Shown: piece by piece, positions 24,242-35,100 of the stretch
Position numbering within the stretch: the stretch's first letter is position 1
How the letters are laid out: each line of letters opens with the position of its first letter
NCBI RefSeq assembly: GCF_000717335.1
Contig: NZ_JNYZ01000036.1
Location: 22,598 to 86,597, forward strand
Direction of reading: 5' to 3'
DNA: 64,000 bases
Source: Amycolatopsis jejuensis
GTDB lineage: Bacteria > Actinomycetota > Actinomycetes > Mycobacteriales > Pseudonocardiaceae
Program-made: the position numbers and the translations under genes
Notes under the pieces: generated by a model
Databases searched by the model: none
Seen by the model: only the letters and a program-made list of their open reading frames with translations
Told to the model about the DNA's origin: nothing

Positions 24242-26331
24242 GTATCACCAAAGAGCGGACTCCCGCCGAGGAAACACAGCACCACGTGGAGAACGCCGGG
24301 CGCGTCGGAGCCGGGATCTTCAGCCCGAAGCAGCTCTGGTCGTCGCTGCCGGACGCGCTCCGCAAGCTGAACCCGCGGCACCAGCTCAAGAACCCGGTGA
24401 TGTTCGTGGTGTGGGCCGGTTCGGTGCTCACCACCGTCTTCGCCATCACCGACCCGAGCGTGTTCTCGATCCTCATCGCGGTGTGGCTCTGGTTCACCGT
24501 GGTGTTCGCGAACCTGGCCGAAGCGGTGGCCGAGGGCCGCGGCAAGGCGCAGGCGGAATCGTTGCGGCGCACCAAGAAGGAGACGGTTGCGCGGCGGCTG
24601 ACCGAGGATGGGTCCGAGGAGCAGGTACCCGGCGTGGACCTGCGCATCGGCGACCTGGTCGTGGTCGAGGCGGGGCAGGTGATCCCGGGGGACGGCGACG
24701 TCGTCGAGGGGATCGCGACCGTCGACGAATCGGCCATCACCGGCGAGTCGGCGCCGGTGATCCGCGAGTCCGGTGGCGACCGTTCGGCGGTCACCGGTGG
24801 TACGACGGTGCTGAGCGACCGGATCGTCGTGAAGATCACCACCAAGCCCGGTGAGTCCTTTGTGGACCGGATGATCGCGTTGGTGGAAGGCGCTTCCCGG
24901 CAGAAGACGCCGAACGAGATCGCGCTGACGATCCTGCTGTCGACGCTCACGATCATCTTCCTGCTGGCCGTGGTGGCACTGCAGCCGATGGCGACGTACT
25001 CCGGCAGTGAGCAGTCGGTGATCGTGCTGACCGCGCTGCTGGTGTGCTTGATCCCGACTACAATCGGCGCGCTGCTGAGCGCCATCGGCATCGCCGGGAT
25101 GGACCGGCTGGTGCAGCGCAACGTGCTCGCCACGTCCGGCCGCGCGGTCGAGGCCGCCGGTGACGTGTCGACGCTGCTGCTCGACAAGACCGGCACGATC
25201 ACCTTCGGCAACCGGCGGGCGACCGAGCTGATCCCGATCGGCGGGTCCACTGTGGACGAACTGGCCCGCGCGGCCCGGCTGTCCAGCCTCGCCGACGGCA
25301 CTCCCGAAGGACGCAGCATCGTCGAGCTGATCGCGGAGCGGCACGGTCTTCCGCCTGCTGCGGACGAGAGCGAGAAGCTTGCGGAGTTCGTGCCGTTCAC
25401 CGCGCAGACCCGGATGAGCGGCGTCGACCTCGGCGACCGCGAGGTCCGCAAGGGAGCCACCTCGGCGGTCCGCCAGTGGGTACGCGACCGTGGCGGCAAC
25501 GTGCCGGACGAGACCGAGCGCGTCGTCGACGAGATCAGCCAGCAGGGCGGAACTCCGCTGGTGGTCGCGGAGGCCGCCGGTGGCACGGCGTTCGTGCGCG
25601 GGGTGATCCGGCTGTCGGACGTCGTCAAGCCGGGCATGAAGGAGCGGTTCCAGGAACTGCGGTCGATGGGCATCAAGACGGTGATGATCACCGGCGACAA
25701 CCCGCTCACCGCACGGGCCATCGCCGAGGACGCGGGTGTCGACGACTATCTCGCCGAGGCCAAGCCCGAGGACAAGATGGCGCTCATCAAGAAGGAACAG
25801 GAGGGCGGCCGGCTCGTCGCGATGACCGGCGACGGCACGAACGACGCGCCCGCGCTCGCGCAGTCCGACGTCGGGGTCGCGATGAACACCGGGACCATGG
25901 CGGCGAAGGAAGCCGGCAACATGGTCGACCTCGACTCGAACCCCACGAAGCTCATCGAGATCGTGGAGATCGGGAAGCAGCTGCTCATCACCCGCGGCGC
26001 GCTCACCACGTTCAGCGTGGCGAACGACCTGGCGAAGTACTTCGCCATCCTGCCGGCGATGTTCACGAGCATCTTCGCCCAGCTCGGTGCGCTGAACATC
26101 ATGCATCTGGCCACGCCGAAGTCGGCCATCCTGTCGGCGGTGATCTTCAACGCGCTGATCATCGTCGCGCTCATCCCGCTCGCCCTGCGCGGCGTGCGGT
26201 ACCGGCCGTCGTCGGCGTCCGCGCTGCTGCGCCGCAACCTGCTGATCTACGGCCTCGGCGGGATCGTGAGCCCGTTCCTCGGAATCTGGGTGATCGACCT
26301 GATCGTACGGCTCATTCCGGGGATTGGTTGA
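24238..26331 (+). CDS. kdpB: K+-transporting P-type ATPase catalytic subunit KdpB
   Basis: 697 aa from ATG 24238. P-type ATPase hallmarks are in order: TGESAPVI (actuator loop), [19 protein letters not shown] with the phosphorylated aspartate, and [21 protein letters not shown]. The [22 protein letters not shown] region is typical of KdpB. It hydrolyses ATP to drive high-affinity K+ uptake with KdpA. A short hydrophilic N-terminus of about 50 residues precedes the first helices. Confidence 0.96.
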   Translation: MSITKERTPAEETQHHVENAGRVGAGIFSPKQLWSSLPDALRKLNPRHQLKNPVMFVVWAGSVLTTVFAITDPSVFSILIAVWLWFTVVFANLAEAVAEGRGKAQAESLRRTKKETVARRLTEDGSEEQVPGVDLRIGDLVVVEAGQVIPGDGDVVEGIATVDESAITGESAPVIRESGGDRSAVTGGTTVLSDRIVVKITTKPGESFVDRMIALVEGASRQKTPNEIALTILLSTLTIIFLLAVVALQPMATYSGSEQSVIVLTALLVCLIPTTIGALLSAIGIAGMDRLVQRNVLATSGRAVEAAGDVSTLLLDKTGTITFGNRRATELIPIGGSTVDELARAARLSSLADGTPEGRSIVELIAERHGLPPAADESEKLAEFVPFTAQTRMSGVDLGDREVRKGATSAVRQWVRDRGGNVPDETERVVDEISQQGGTPLVVAEAAGGTAFVRGVIRLSDVVKPGMKERFQELRSMGIKTVMITGDNPLTARAIAEDAGVDDYLAEAKPEDKMALIKKEQEGGRLVAMTGDGTNDAPALAQSDVGVAMNTGTMAAKEAGNMVDLDSNPTKLIEIVEIGKQLLITRGALTTFSVANDLAKYFAILPAMFTSIFAQLGALNIMHLATPKSAILSAVIFNALIIVALIPLALRGVRYRPSSASALLRRNLLIYGLGGIVSPFLGIWVIDLIVRLIPGIG

Positions 26332-26332
26332 C

Positions 26333-26944
26333 ATGAACGTATTGCTCAAGCAGACCTGGGCGGGCCTGCGCCTGCTCATCGCGATGACGGTGCTGCTCGG
26401 CATCGTCTACCCGCTCGGGGTGTGGGCGGTCTCGCGCATCCCCGGGCTACAGGGCCACGCCGAAGGTTCGGTGGTGACGCAGAACGGCCAGGCCGTCGGC
26501 TCGTCGCTGATCGGCGTCGACCCGGTGCCTGCCGACCCGGCGCGCGACCCGTGGTTCCACAACCGGCCGTCGGCGAGTGCGAAGGACGTGCTGGGTCCGG
26601 GTGATCCGTCGACGTCCGGACCGTCCAACAAGGGGCCGTACAACGAGGACCTGGCCAAGGCCATCGCGCAGCGGCGGGACCTGATCGCCCAGCGCGAAGG
26701 TGTCGCACCGGCGGCCGTGCCTGCGGACGCGGTGACGGCTTCGGCATCGGGTCTCGACCCGGCGATCAGCGTCGATTACGCCGCGCTGCAGGTATCGCGC
26801 GTGGCCCGGAACACCGGGCTGAGCGAGGAGAAGGTGCGGCAGCTGGTCGCGGACAACACCAGCGGCGCCGGGATCGGCGTGCCCGGCGTGAACGTGCTCC
26901 TGCTCAACCTTGCCGTGCATTCCGCGGCACCTGGCGCACACTGA
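26333..26944 (+). CDS. kdpC: K+-transporting ATPase subunit KdpC
   Basis: 203 aa from ATG 26333, 1 nt after kdpB. One N-terminal membrane helix (LLIAMTVLLGIVYPLGVWAV) precedes an extracytoplasmic domain. Conserved KdpC stretches include GSSLIGVD, WFHNRPSA, TSGPSNKGPYNEDL and SASGLDPAISVDYA. KdpC bridges KdpA and KdpB and raises apparent ATP affinity. The gene ends 4 nt before the chosen kdpD start. Confidence 0.95.
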   Translation: MNVLLKQTWAGLRLLIAMTVLLGIVYPLGVWAVSRIPGLQGHAEGSVVTQNGQAVGSSLIGVDPVPADPARDPWFHNRPSASAKDVLGPGDPSTSGPSNKGPYNEDLAKAIAQRRDLIAQREGVAPAAVPADAVTASASGLDPAISVDYAALQVSRVARNTGLSEEKVRQLVADNTSGAGIGVPGVNVLLLNLAVHSAAPGAH

Positions 26945-26948
26945 CACT

Positions 26949-29498
26949 GTGAGCACAACCGACACACCCCCGAAGCCGCGCCGAGGAGAACTGCGGATCT
27001 ACCTCGGCGCGGCTCCGGGCGTTGGCAAGACCTTCGCCATGCTCGGCGAAGCCCGGCGCCGCCTCGACCGCGGCACCGACGTGGTGGTGGGCCTCGTCGA
27101 GACGCACGGCCGCAAGAAGACCGCCGACCTGCTCGACGGGCTCGACGTCGTGCCCCGGCGCACGGTCAGCCACCGCGGGCACGAGTTCGCCGAGATGGAC
27201 CTCGAGGCGGTGCTCGCCCGCAAGCCCGAGGTGGTCGTGGTCGACGAGCTGGCGCACACGAACGTCCCCGGCGGACGGCACGACAAGCGCTGGCAGGACG
27301 TCGACGAGCTGCTCGACGCGGGGATCGACGTGCTGTCCACGGTGAACGTGCAGCACCTGCAGAGCCTCAACGACGTGGTCGAGCGCATCACCGGCGTCAC
27401 CCTGCAGGAGACGATCCCGGACGAGGTCGTGCGCCGGGCCGAGCAGCTGGAGCTGGTGGACATCACGCCGGAGGCGCTGCGGCGGCGCCTCGCGCATGGC
27501 AACGTGTACCCGGCCGAGCGGATCGATGCCGCGCTGGGCAACTACTTCCGGCCGGGGAACCTGACCGCGCTGCGCGAACTGGCGCTGCTGTGGGTGGCCG
27601 ACCAGGTCGACGTCGCGTTGCAGCGCTACCGGGCCGAGCAGAAGATCACCGACACGTGGGAGACGCGCGAACGGGTGGTCGTGTCGATCACCGGCGGGCC
27701 GGAGAGCGAGACGCTGATCCGCCGCGCCAGCCGGATCGCCAACCGCGCGGGCGCGGAACTGCAGGTGGTGCACATCCTGCGCGGGGACGGGCTGGCCGGG
27801 CTCGGGCCGACCGCGATGGTCCGCTCCCGCACGCTGGCCGAGGAGGTCGGCGCGACGTTCCACACGGTGGTCGGCGACGACGTACCCACCGCGCTGCTCG
27901 ACTTCGCGCGCGGGGTCAACGCGACCCAGCTCGTGATCGGCACGTCGCGGCGGTCCCGGGTCGCGCGGCTGTTCGACGAGGGGATCGGCGCTTCGGTGGT
28001 CCAGCAGTCCGGATCGATCGACGTGCACATGGTCACGCACTCCTACGCCGGCGGACGGCTGCGCGCGCGGCTGGGCACGAGCCCGCTGACGCCGTCTCGG
28101 CTGGTAGTGGGCTGGCTGCTGAGCATCCTGCTGCCGCTGGCCGCGACCGGTCTCGGCGTGCTGCTGCGGGACACGGTGGAGTTCTCGACGGACGTGATGC
28201 TGTACGTCCTGGCGACGGTGGTGGTCGCACTGGTCGGCGGGCTCGGTCCCGCGCTCGTGGCTTCGATTTTCGGGGCAGGGTTGCTGAATTTCTTCTTCAC
28301 GCCACCGCTCTACACGCTGAACGTGCACAGCCCGCAGAACGTCGTCACGCTCATCGCGATGATCGTGGTGGCCGTGATGGTGGCGCTGGTCGTCGCATCC
28401 GCCGCGCGACGGGGTGCGGCGGCGGCACGGGCGCGTACGGAGGCGTCGTTGCTGGCGTCGTACGCGCGTACGGTGCTCACCGATCCGAACCCGATCGAGC
28501 GGTTGCTGGCGAAGGTACGGGAGAACTTCGGCCTCACTTCCGTTACGCTGCTGGAGAAACGTAACGGGAAGTGGGACAAGGTCGCAGTGGCCGGTGGGGA
28601 ACCGTGCGACGATCCGGACGAGGCCGATGTGGACATTGCCGTAACGGCTGACGTCCACCTGACACTCCGCGGGCGCACCCTGCCCGCCGCCGACCGCCGG
28701 GTACTGGAAGCCGTTGCGGGACAAGCATTGCTCGCGTTGCGCCAGCAGCGGATGGCGACGGCTGCCGCGGCCGCGGAGCGCAAAGCCGAGGCGACTGAGC
28801 TGCGTACGACGCTGCTGTCCGCAGTCGGCCACGACCTGCGCACGCCGCTCACGTCCATCAAGGCCGCCATCGGCAGCCTGCGTGCGCCGGACCTGTCACT
28901 GTCCGAAGAGGACACCTCCGAGCTGTTGGAGACAGTGGAACTTTCGGCCGACCGGCTGGCTGGGCTGATCGACAATCTGCTCGACTCTTCGCGGTTGGCG
29001 ACCGGTGCCGTCACCCCGCATTTGCGCCCGGTCGGCTACGACGAGGTACTCGCGCATGCTTTGTCCACAGTGGACAATTCGCAGGATGTGCAAGTCGCCG
29101 TGGACGCCCGGCTGCCGTCGGTGCAAGCCGATCCGGGATTGCTGGAACGCGTGATTGCAAACGTACTGGACAACGCCCTCCGGCACGGCGGCGGCGAGGT
29201 TTCGGCGCGGGCAAGTGCGCATTCGGAATTCGTGGAGCTGCGAATCGTCGACCACGGAAAAGGCTTGCGAAAAGGGGCCGCGGAATCGGCCTTCGCGCCA
29301 TTTCAGCGCCTGGGCGGCGACCGGGATTCGACGCCCGGTGTGGGGTTGGGGCTTTCCGTTGCGAAGGGGTTCACGGAAGCAATGGGCGGTACGGTACGCG
29401 CAGAAGACACTCCCGGCGGCGGGCTGACCGTGGTGATTTCGCTACCCGCGTGCACGGGCCGGGAACTGGTGGAAGCGGCTGAGGAGGTGGCCCGATGA
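26949..29498 (+). CDS. kdpD: Osmosensitive K+ channel histidine kinase KdpD
   Basis: 849 aa from GTG 26949. The KdpD N-terminal domain carries a Walker A (LGAAPGVGKTFAMLGEA) and HGRKKT. A universal-stress-like domain follows (about 230-360), then four membrane helices (about 390-490), a GAF-like segment, the dimerisation H-box SAVGHDLRTPLTSIKA, and an ATPase domain with GVGLGLSVAKGFTEAMGG. It senses low K+ or turgor and phosphorylates KdpE. The stop overlaps the kdpE start as ATGA. Confidence 0.95.
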   Translation: MSTTDTPPKPRRGELRIYLGAAPGVGKTFAMLGEARRRLDRGTDVVVGLVETHGRKKTADLLDGLDVVPRRTVSHRGHEFAEMDLEAVLARKPEVVVVDELAHTNVPGGRHDKRWQDVDELLDAGIDVLSTVNVQHLQSLNDVVERITGVTLQETIPDEVVRRAEQLELVDITPEALRRRLAHGNVYPAERIDAALGNYFRPGNLTALRELALLWVADQVDVALQRYRAEQKITDTWETRERVVVSITGGPESETLIRRASRIANRAGAELQVVHILRGDGLAGLGPTAMVRSRTLAEEVGATFHTVVGDDVPTALLDFARGVNATQLVIGTSRRSRVARLFDEGIGASVVQQSGSIDVHMVTHSYAGGRLRARLGTSPLTPSRLVVGWLLSILLPLAATGLGVLLRDTVEFSTDVMLYVLATVVVALVGGLGPALVASIFGAGLLNFFFTPPLYTLNVHSPQNVVTLIAMIVVAVMVALVVASAARRGAAAARARTEASLLASYARTVLTDPNPIERLLAKVRENFGLTSVTLLEKRNGKWDKVAVAGGEPCDDPDEADVDIAVTADVHLTLRGRTLPAADRRVLEAVAGQALLALRQQRMATAAAAAERKAEATELRTTLLSAVGHDLRTPLTSIKAAIGSLRAPDLSLSEEDTSELLETVELSADRLAGLIDNLLDSSRLATGAVTPHLRPVGYDEVLAHALSTVDNSQDVQVAVDARLPSVQADPGLLERVIANVLDNALRHGGGEVSARASAHSEFVELRIVDHGKGLRKGAAESAFAPFQRLGGDRDSTPGVGLGLSVAKGFTEAMGGTVRAEDTPGGGLTVVISLPACTGRELVEAAEEVAR

Positions 29499-30193
29499 AC
29501 GCAGACCGGGCAGCGACGGTACTGGTCGTCGACGACGAGCCGCAGATCGTCCGAGCGTTGCGAATCAACCTCAACGCGCGCGGGTACAAGGTGATCACCG
29601 CGCATGATGGCACGGCGGCGCTGAAAGCGGTCGCGGAAACGAAGCCGGACGTGGTGGTCCTGGACCTGGGCCTGCCGGACCTGGACGGCACGGAGGTCAT
29701 CGCAGGCCTGCGCGGCTGGACCACGGTGCCGATCATCGTCCTGTCCGCAAGGGGCGATTCGGCGGACAAGGTACAAGCACTGGACGCAGGCGCGGACGAT
29801 TACGTCACGAAGCCGTTCGGCATGGACGAACTACTGGCCCGCCTGCGCGCGGCGGTGAGACGTTCGGCAGTAGCAGGCGCAGACGGCGCAGAAGCAGTGG
29901 TGGACGCAGGCTCGTTCACCATTGATCTGGCCGCGAAAAAAGTCCAGCGAGACGGCCGGGAAGTACATTTGACGAAAACCGAATGGGGTGTACTGGAACT
30001 GCTGGTACGGAACCGAGGCCGCCTGGTGGCGCAGAAACAATTGCTGCACGAAGTATGGGGCCCGTCGTACGAGACGGAATCACACTACCTACGCGTTTAT
30101 CTGGCCCAGCTACGCAGAAAGCTGGAACCAGAACCCTCCCGCCCCCGCCACCTGCTGACAGAACCAGGAATGGGCTACCGCTTCGAAGTTTAG
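29495..30193 (+). CDS. kdpE: Two-component response regulator KdpE
   Basis: 232 aa. Receiver domain: VLVVDDEPQIVRAL with the acidic pair, VVVLDLGLPDLDG with the phospho-aspartate, then IIVLSARG and YVTKPFGMDELLARL. The C-terminal OmpR-type winged helix runs from DLAAKKVQRDG to GMGYRFEV. It is the last gene of the kdp operon and should activate it when K+ is scarce, plausibly through the 11-bp-phased repeats upstream of the operon. Confidence 0.95.
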   Translation: MNADRAATVLVVDDEPQIVRALRINLNARGYKVITAHDGTAALKAVAETKPDVVVLDLGLPDLDGTEVIAGLRGWTTVPIIVLSARGDSADKVQALDAGADDYVTKPFGMDELLARLRAAVRRSAVAGADGAEAVVDAGSFTIDLAAKKVQRDGREVHLTKTEWGVLELLVRNRGRLVAQKQLLHEVWGPSYETESHYLRVYLAQLRRKLEPEPSRPRHLLTEPGMGYRFEV

Positions 30194-30211
30194 CTCCCGC
30201 CCCGCTGGCGT

Positions 30212-30264
30212 TCCGTGAAGGGAACCTTCACGGAATCAGATTCCCTCATGGTTCCCTTCACGGA
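30212..30264. repeat. Palindromic repeat, family 1 (copy C)
   Basis: A 53-nt palindromic element with outer arms TCCGTGAAGGGAACC and GGTTCCCTTCACGGA and centre GGAATCAGATTCC. It lies in the 84-nt gap between the convergent kdpE and mucin-like genes, consistent with use as a bidirectional terminator. Confidence 0.88.
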
Positions 30265-30277
30265 CTTCAGCGGAGCG

Positions 30278-30958
30278 TCAGCGCGTGGAGCCGGTCGGGG
30301 CGGTATCGCCGGTGCCCGTGGTGTCCGAAGTGGACACGCTGGACGTACTACTGGTCGGCTGCCCGCCAGTGGAACTACTCCCGGACGGCTTCGACGAAGG
30401 CGGAGTCTCCGAACTGGACGTACTAGTCGGAGAAGTAGGAGTCGTCGACGTAGGGTCGGTACTCGTCGGCGGAGTAGTGGAATGATCCGAAGTAGGAGTG
30501 TCACTACGCTGCGAAGTAGTCCCAGGCACCGGATTCCCGCCCGGCTGCCCCGGCGGAACCGGCACCGGCGGCGGAGTGACCACACTCGTGGTCGGCACCC
30601 CATCCGCCCCGACCGACACCACAGTCGTCGGCGTGGACGGCACAGTCTGCCCAGGCACCGGCGACCCCGGCACCGTCATCGGCCCACCCGGCACCGCGTT
30701 CCCCGGAACAACCTGGGAACTACCGGGCAACGTGCCCTGCCCGCCACCGGGTGCATTGGTCGCAGAATCAGTGATCCCGAGCGGCCCGGCCAGCTCGGCG
30801 ACCGCGGCGAACGCCGTAGCGACCACCAGTCCGCTGACCCCCAGCACGGCGTACCCGGTACGGGTCAGCCGCCCGCTCGCCCCTTTGGGCGGCGCAGTGG
30901 CGGGGACGGCATGGACGGAGATGGATGAGCTCGGATCAGGCCCGTCGGGACGGGACAT
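30278..30958 (-). CDS. Single-pass membrane protein with Pro/Ser/Thr-rich extracellular tail
   Basis: 226 aa, unrecognised. A cytoplasmic N-terminus of about 30 residues is followed by one helix (TGYAVLGVSGLVVATAFAAVAELAG). The remaining 150 residues are rich in Pro, Thr, Ser and Gly (for example STTPPTSTDPTSTTPTSPTS), resembling a glycosylated mucin-like stalk. No folded domain follows. Codon use is normal for the region. It may be a cell-surface protein; low complexity prevents a family call. Confidence 0.7.
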   Translation of the reverse strand: MSRPDGPDPSSSISVHAVPATAPPKGASGRLTRTGYAVLGVSGLVVATAFAAVAELAGPLGITDSATNAPGGGQGTLPGSSQVVPGNAVPGGPMTVPGSPVPGQTVPSTPTTVVSVGADGVPTTSVVTPPPVPVPPGQPGGNPVPGTTSQRSDTPTSDHSTTPPTSTDPTSTTPTSPTSTSSSETPPSSKPSGSSSTGGQPTSSTSSVSTSDTTGTGDTAPTGSTR

Positions 30959-31137
30959 GCAGGCTCCTTAGAAGGTTCGAACAGAGAATGCGGGGGATGC
31001 GCTCCACCCGGGCCCCGGCATGCGGGGGAGAGGGCTCCGGGCGTGGATCCTGGCCGGAGGCTATCACCGCGGCTGACCCGTTCGCGCGACCGCCAGGAGG
31101 ACCCCGTCACGTTCTGCAACCACACTCGTACGGCAGG

Positions 31138-31434
31138 ATGGGACCGGTGAGTGAGCAGGAATCACCCGTCCGGCTGGCCGCCTGGGTACACGGGCACGTA
31201 CAGGGAGTCGGTTTCCGCTGGTGGACCCGAAGCCGCGCACTGGAGCTGGGCCTCACCGGATTCGCACGCAATCACCCCGACGGGCGTGTCGAAGTGATTG
31301 CAGAGGGTAGCCGTGACCACTGTGCGCGCTTGCTGGCCGCCCTGCGGTCCGGAACCTCACCCGGAAGAGTGGATCAGGTAGTGGAACGCTGGACTGCCGC
31401 AAAAGGCGGGCTGACGGGTTTCGCGGAGCGCTGA
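31138..31434 (+). CDS. acyP: Acylphosphatase
   Basis: 98 aa. The catalytic loop is VQGVGFRWWT, with the essential arginine, followed by GLTGFARNHPDGRVEVIAEG, which supplies the catalytic asparagine. It hydrolyses carboxyl-phosphate bonds in small metabolites. ATG 31138 gives the full N-terminus; GTG 31147 is an alternative with slightly better ribosome-binding sequence. The acyP-then-smc order is common in actinobacteria, though here about 700 nt of repetitive DNA separates them. Confidence 0.92.
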   Translation: MGPVSEQESPVRLAAWVHGHVQGVGFRWWTRSRALELGLTGFARNHPDGRVEVIAEGSRDHCARLLAALRSGTSPGRVDQVVERWTAAKGGLTGFAER

Positions 31435-31850
31435 ACGGCCGCCGAACCGGACATGCGGTGACCCGCTGGCTGGGATGGGGCAACCGGTGGCTGGGATGGG
31501 GCACGTGGGGATCCGCGGTGGTCCCGAGTGTCCCTCTTGCCGGGACAGCCTTGCCGGTTTGCTCTGCCCGGCTTGCCCCGCGGTCCCGGCAGCCTTACTG
31601 GTTTGGCCTGCCCTGCTTGCCCCGCAGTCCCGGCGGCTTTGCTGGTTCGGTCTGCCCCTGCAGCCCTGCTTGCCCGCAGTCCCGGCGGCCTTCTTGCCTT
31701 GCAGTCCCGGCGGCCTTGCTGGTTCGGTCTGCCCCGGCAGACTGGCAGGTTTCACCGAGCGTTGCGTGGCCGCCGAGCCGGACGTCCGGGTGATCCGGTG
31801 GCTGGGACAGGGGATCCGCAGTGATCCCGGCAGTCCCGCTTGCCGCGGCT
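31412..31850 (+). repeat. Diverged direct repeat of the acyP 3' end flanking a tandem array
   Basis: Copy one starts GGCTGACGGGTTTCGCGGAG, at the end of acyP; copy two starts near 31739 as GACTGGCAGGTTTCACCGAG. Both continue with GGCCGCCGA(A/G)CCGGAC, GGTGGCTGGGA and GGGGATCCGC(G/A)GTG. The later copy is a decayed duplicate. The 200-nt array between them shows repeated CCCGGCGGC-type units. Confidence 0.7.
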
Positions 31851-32140
31851 GCCCTGTTGCTCCCGCCCGCCCCGAAAGCCCTGCACCTCCGCCCGCCCCC
31901 TCAGCCCACCGATCCGAAGCCACCCGCCCACCCCCCACAACCCCTGTGGTCCGTGTGACGGATGGGACTCAAGGGGTTGCCGAGGTGGTCCCAGATGTGC
32001 TAGGCGCGCCCGGGCGGCCCCGCCTCCCACGGCGCTGCCGGACCCCCGGGTAGCCTGTCCCGAGCCCGGGAACCCGGTCGCCACGGTCCGGGGGAAACCG
32101 GTGGCCAACCTGTACGCATGGCCAGAGGGGTCGGCAGCAC
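31435..32140. other. Gene-free repetitive interval between acyP and smc
   Basis: No convincing gene in 706 nt. From 31545 to 31745 runs a degenerate tandem array built on CAGTCCCGGCGGCCTTGCTG and GGTTCGGTCTGCCC. A diverged copy of the acyP 3' end and following DNA (31412-31545) recurs at about 31739-31850. It still reads like the LTGFAER ending without a stop. The smc promoter presumably lies in the last 200 nt; no clear elements were identified. Confidence 0.7.
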
Positions 32141-35100
32141 GTGCACCTGAAAAGCCTGACGCTCAAGGGCTTCAAGTCCTTCGCCTCGGCCACCACGCTG
32201 CGGTTCGAACCCGGGATCACCTGCGTGGTCGGCCCGAACGGCTCCGGGAAGTCGAACGTCCTCGATGCGCTGCGCTGGGTCATGGGCACCCAAGGGGCGA
32301 AAGACCTGCGCGGCGGCAAGATGGAAGACGTCATCTTCGCCGGTACCGCGGGACGCGCGCCGCTTGGCCGGGCCGAGGTCACGCTCACCATCGACAACAC
32401 CGACGGTGCGTTGCCCATCGAGTACACCGAGGTCTCCATCACGCGCCGGATGTTCCGTGACGGCGCCAGCGAGTACGAGATCAACGGTGACCGCTGCCGG
32501 TTGATGGACGTGCAGGAGCTGTTGTCGGACTCCGGGATCGGCCGGGAGATGCACGTCATCGTCGGGCAGGGGCAGCTGTCGGCGATTCTCGAGTCCAAGC
32601 CCGAGGAGCGCCGCGCGTTCATCGAGGAGGCTGCGGGCGTCCTCAAACACCGCAAGCGCAAGGAACAGACCCTGCGCAAGCTCAACAACATGCAGGGCAA
32701 CCTCGACCGGCTCACCGACCTCACCACCGAACTGCGCCGCCAGCTCAAGCCGCTCGGCAAGCAGGCCGAGATCGCGCGCAAGGCGCAGTCGGTGCAGTCC
32801 GAGCTGCGGGATTCCCGGTTGCGGCTGCTCGCCGACGACCTCGTCACCCAGCGTGAGTCCATTGCGCGGGAAGAGGCCGACGAGCGCACCGCCCGGCAGC
32901 GCCGCACCGAGGTCGAGCAGGCGCTGGAGCTGGTGTCGGCCGAGGAAGCCGAGCTGGAGGCCTCGCTCGCCGAGGACGCGCCGCGGCTGCAGCGCGCGCA
33001 GGAGACCTGGTACAAGCTGTCGGCGCTCACCGAGCGGCTGCGCGGCACCGTGCGGCTGGCGGTGGAACGGCAGCGGCACCTGTCGTCGGACGTTTCCGCG
33101 CCCACCGGCGGTCGTGACCCGGAGGAGCTGCTCGCCGAGGCCGAGCAGGCTGCCGAGCGCGAGCAGGAGCTCACCGAGGCCGTGATGGAGGCCCGCGAGC
33201 TGCTCGCGGAAACCGTGCTGCGGCGCGAAGAACTCGAACAACGCGTACAGGCTGCCGAGCGCGCGCACTGGGCTGCGGTACGCGCGATCGCCGACCGCCG
33301 CGAGGGCATGGCGAAGCTGACCGGCCAGGTCGAGGCGCTGCGCAGCAAGAACGGTGCCACCGCGGAGGAGGTCGACCGGCTCACGGTCGGTCTGCAGGAA
33401 GCGGCCGAGCGCGCGGAGATCGCGGTCGAGGAGCTGGAAGAGGCCAAAGCGACTGGCGGCGCCGAGGAATCCGACGACGCCGACCTGCAGCAGCGCCTCG
33501 ACCGCGCGGTCGAGGCGAACAATGCGGCGAAGGCGCGCGTCGAGGAGCTGGTGAAGGCCGAGCGCGGTGCCGAGCGGGAGATCGCGTCGGAGAAGGCGCG
33601 CGTCGAGGCGTTGTCGATGGGCCTCAAGCGCAAGGACGGCGCGGGTGCGCTGCTCGGTGCGTCCGCGGAATTACCCGGTCTGCTCGGGTCGGTCGCCGCG
33701 CTGCTCACTGTCCAACCTGGACACGAGGTCGCGCTGGCCGCCGCGCTCGGGCCGGTGGCGGACGCGGTCGCGGTGTCCGGTGGCGAACACGCGCTCACCG
33801 CGCTGAAGTACTTGAAGGACACCGATTCCGGCCGCGCCGGGATCGTGCCGGTCGGCGCGATGTCCACTGTGGACACCAGTGGCTGGCCGATGTTGCCCGA
33901 AGGCGCGCGTTGGGCCCGCGAGGTGGTCAGCGCGCCGGAGCAGCTGCGGCCTGCGGTCGAAAAGGCACTCGACCGGCTTGCGCTGGTACCGGACCTGGAG
34001 TCCGCCCGCCGTCTCGTCGCGCAGTATCCGGCCGTGCGAGCGGTCACCGGCGAAGGGGACGTGTTCGGCGCGAACTGGATTGCCGGTGGGTCGGCCGCGC
34101 GCGAGAGCGTGATCGAGGTACAGGCAGCGGTCGACGAGGCGCAGGAACGCTTGCGTGTCGCCGAACGCGCGCTGGAGCGGTATTCCGCGGAGCTGGAAGG
34201 CGCGCGGTCCGAACAGCAGGCGCGGCGCGAGGAAGTCGGGCAGGCCAAGGACGCGCTCGGCGAGGCCAAGGTCCGCAAGGCCCGGTCGTCCGAGCGGCTC
34301 AACCGGCTGCAGCAGGCGGCGCGGTCGGCGCAGGCCGAGGTCGAACGGCTCACCGGGCAGCGCGCGAAGGTCGAGCAGAGCCGCGAGCACGCGCTCGAGC
34401 AGCTGGCCGAGCTGGAGGAACGGCTTGCCGCCGTCGCCGAGCAGCCGGTGGAGGACGACCCGGACACGGCCGAGCGCGACGAGGCGGCCGAGCAGCTTGC
34501 CGTGGTACGGCAGGAAGAAGTCGAAGCACGGCTCGCGCAGCGCACCGCGGAGGAACGCGCGCGCAGTATCGCCGGACGTGCGGAATCGTTGCGCCGCGCG
34601 GCTTTCGCCGAACAGCAGGCGCGCGAACGTGCGGCCAAGGCGCAGGCGGCTCGCAAACGCGGCGCGGAAATCGCGAACGCGGTCGTCAACGCGGGTGAGT
34701 TTGCGTTGGAGCGCATCGAAATCTCGGTACAGCGCGCAGCTGCCGAGCGCGACGACGCCCAAGCACAACGGCAGACCCGCGAAACGGCGCTCACCGCGGT
34801 CCGCGCCAAGGTGCGCGAGCTGACCGGCGAACTGGAGAAGCTCACCGACGCCGTCCACCGCGACGAGGTGCTTCGTGCCGAACAGCGGCTGCGTCTGGAA
34901 ACGCTGGAAGGCAAGATCTCCGAGGACTTCGGGATCGGGCTGGCGGACCTGATCGCCGAGTACGGCCCGGACGTACCGGTGCCGCCGAGCGCGGGCGAGA
35001 TGGCCGAGTACGAGGCGGCGAAGGAACGTGGCGAGGACGTCACCCCGCCGCCGCCCATGCCTTTCGACCGCGACACCCAGGCCCGCCGCGCCAAGCGCGC

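Noticed and set aside
22470..25721. A 1083-residue open frame antisense to kdpA and kdpB
   Set aside because: It mirrors the codon bias of the plus-strand genes. Its composition (Arg/Ser/Thr-rich) shows no domain. The plus-strand kdp genes have clear motifs.
31435..32140. A small gene in the repetitive interval before smc
   Set aside because: Frames exist on both strands but all are repeat-derived, and none has a ribosome site with a recognisable product.
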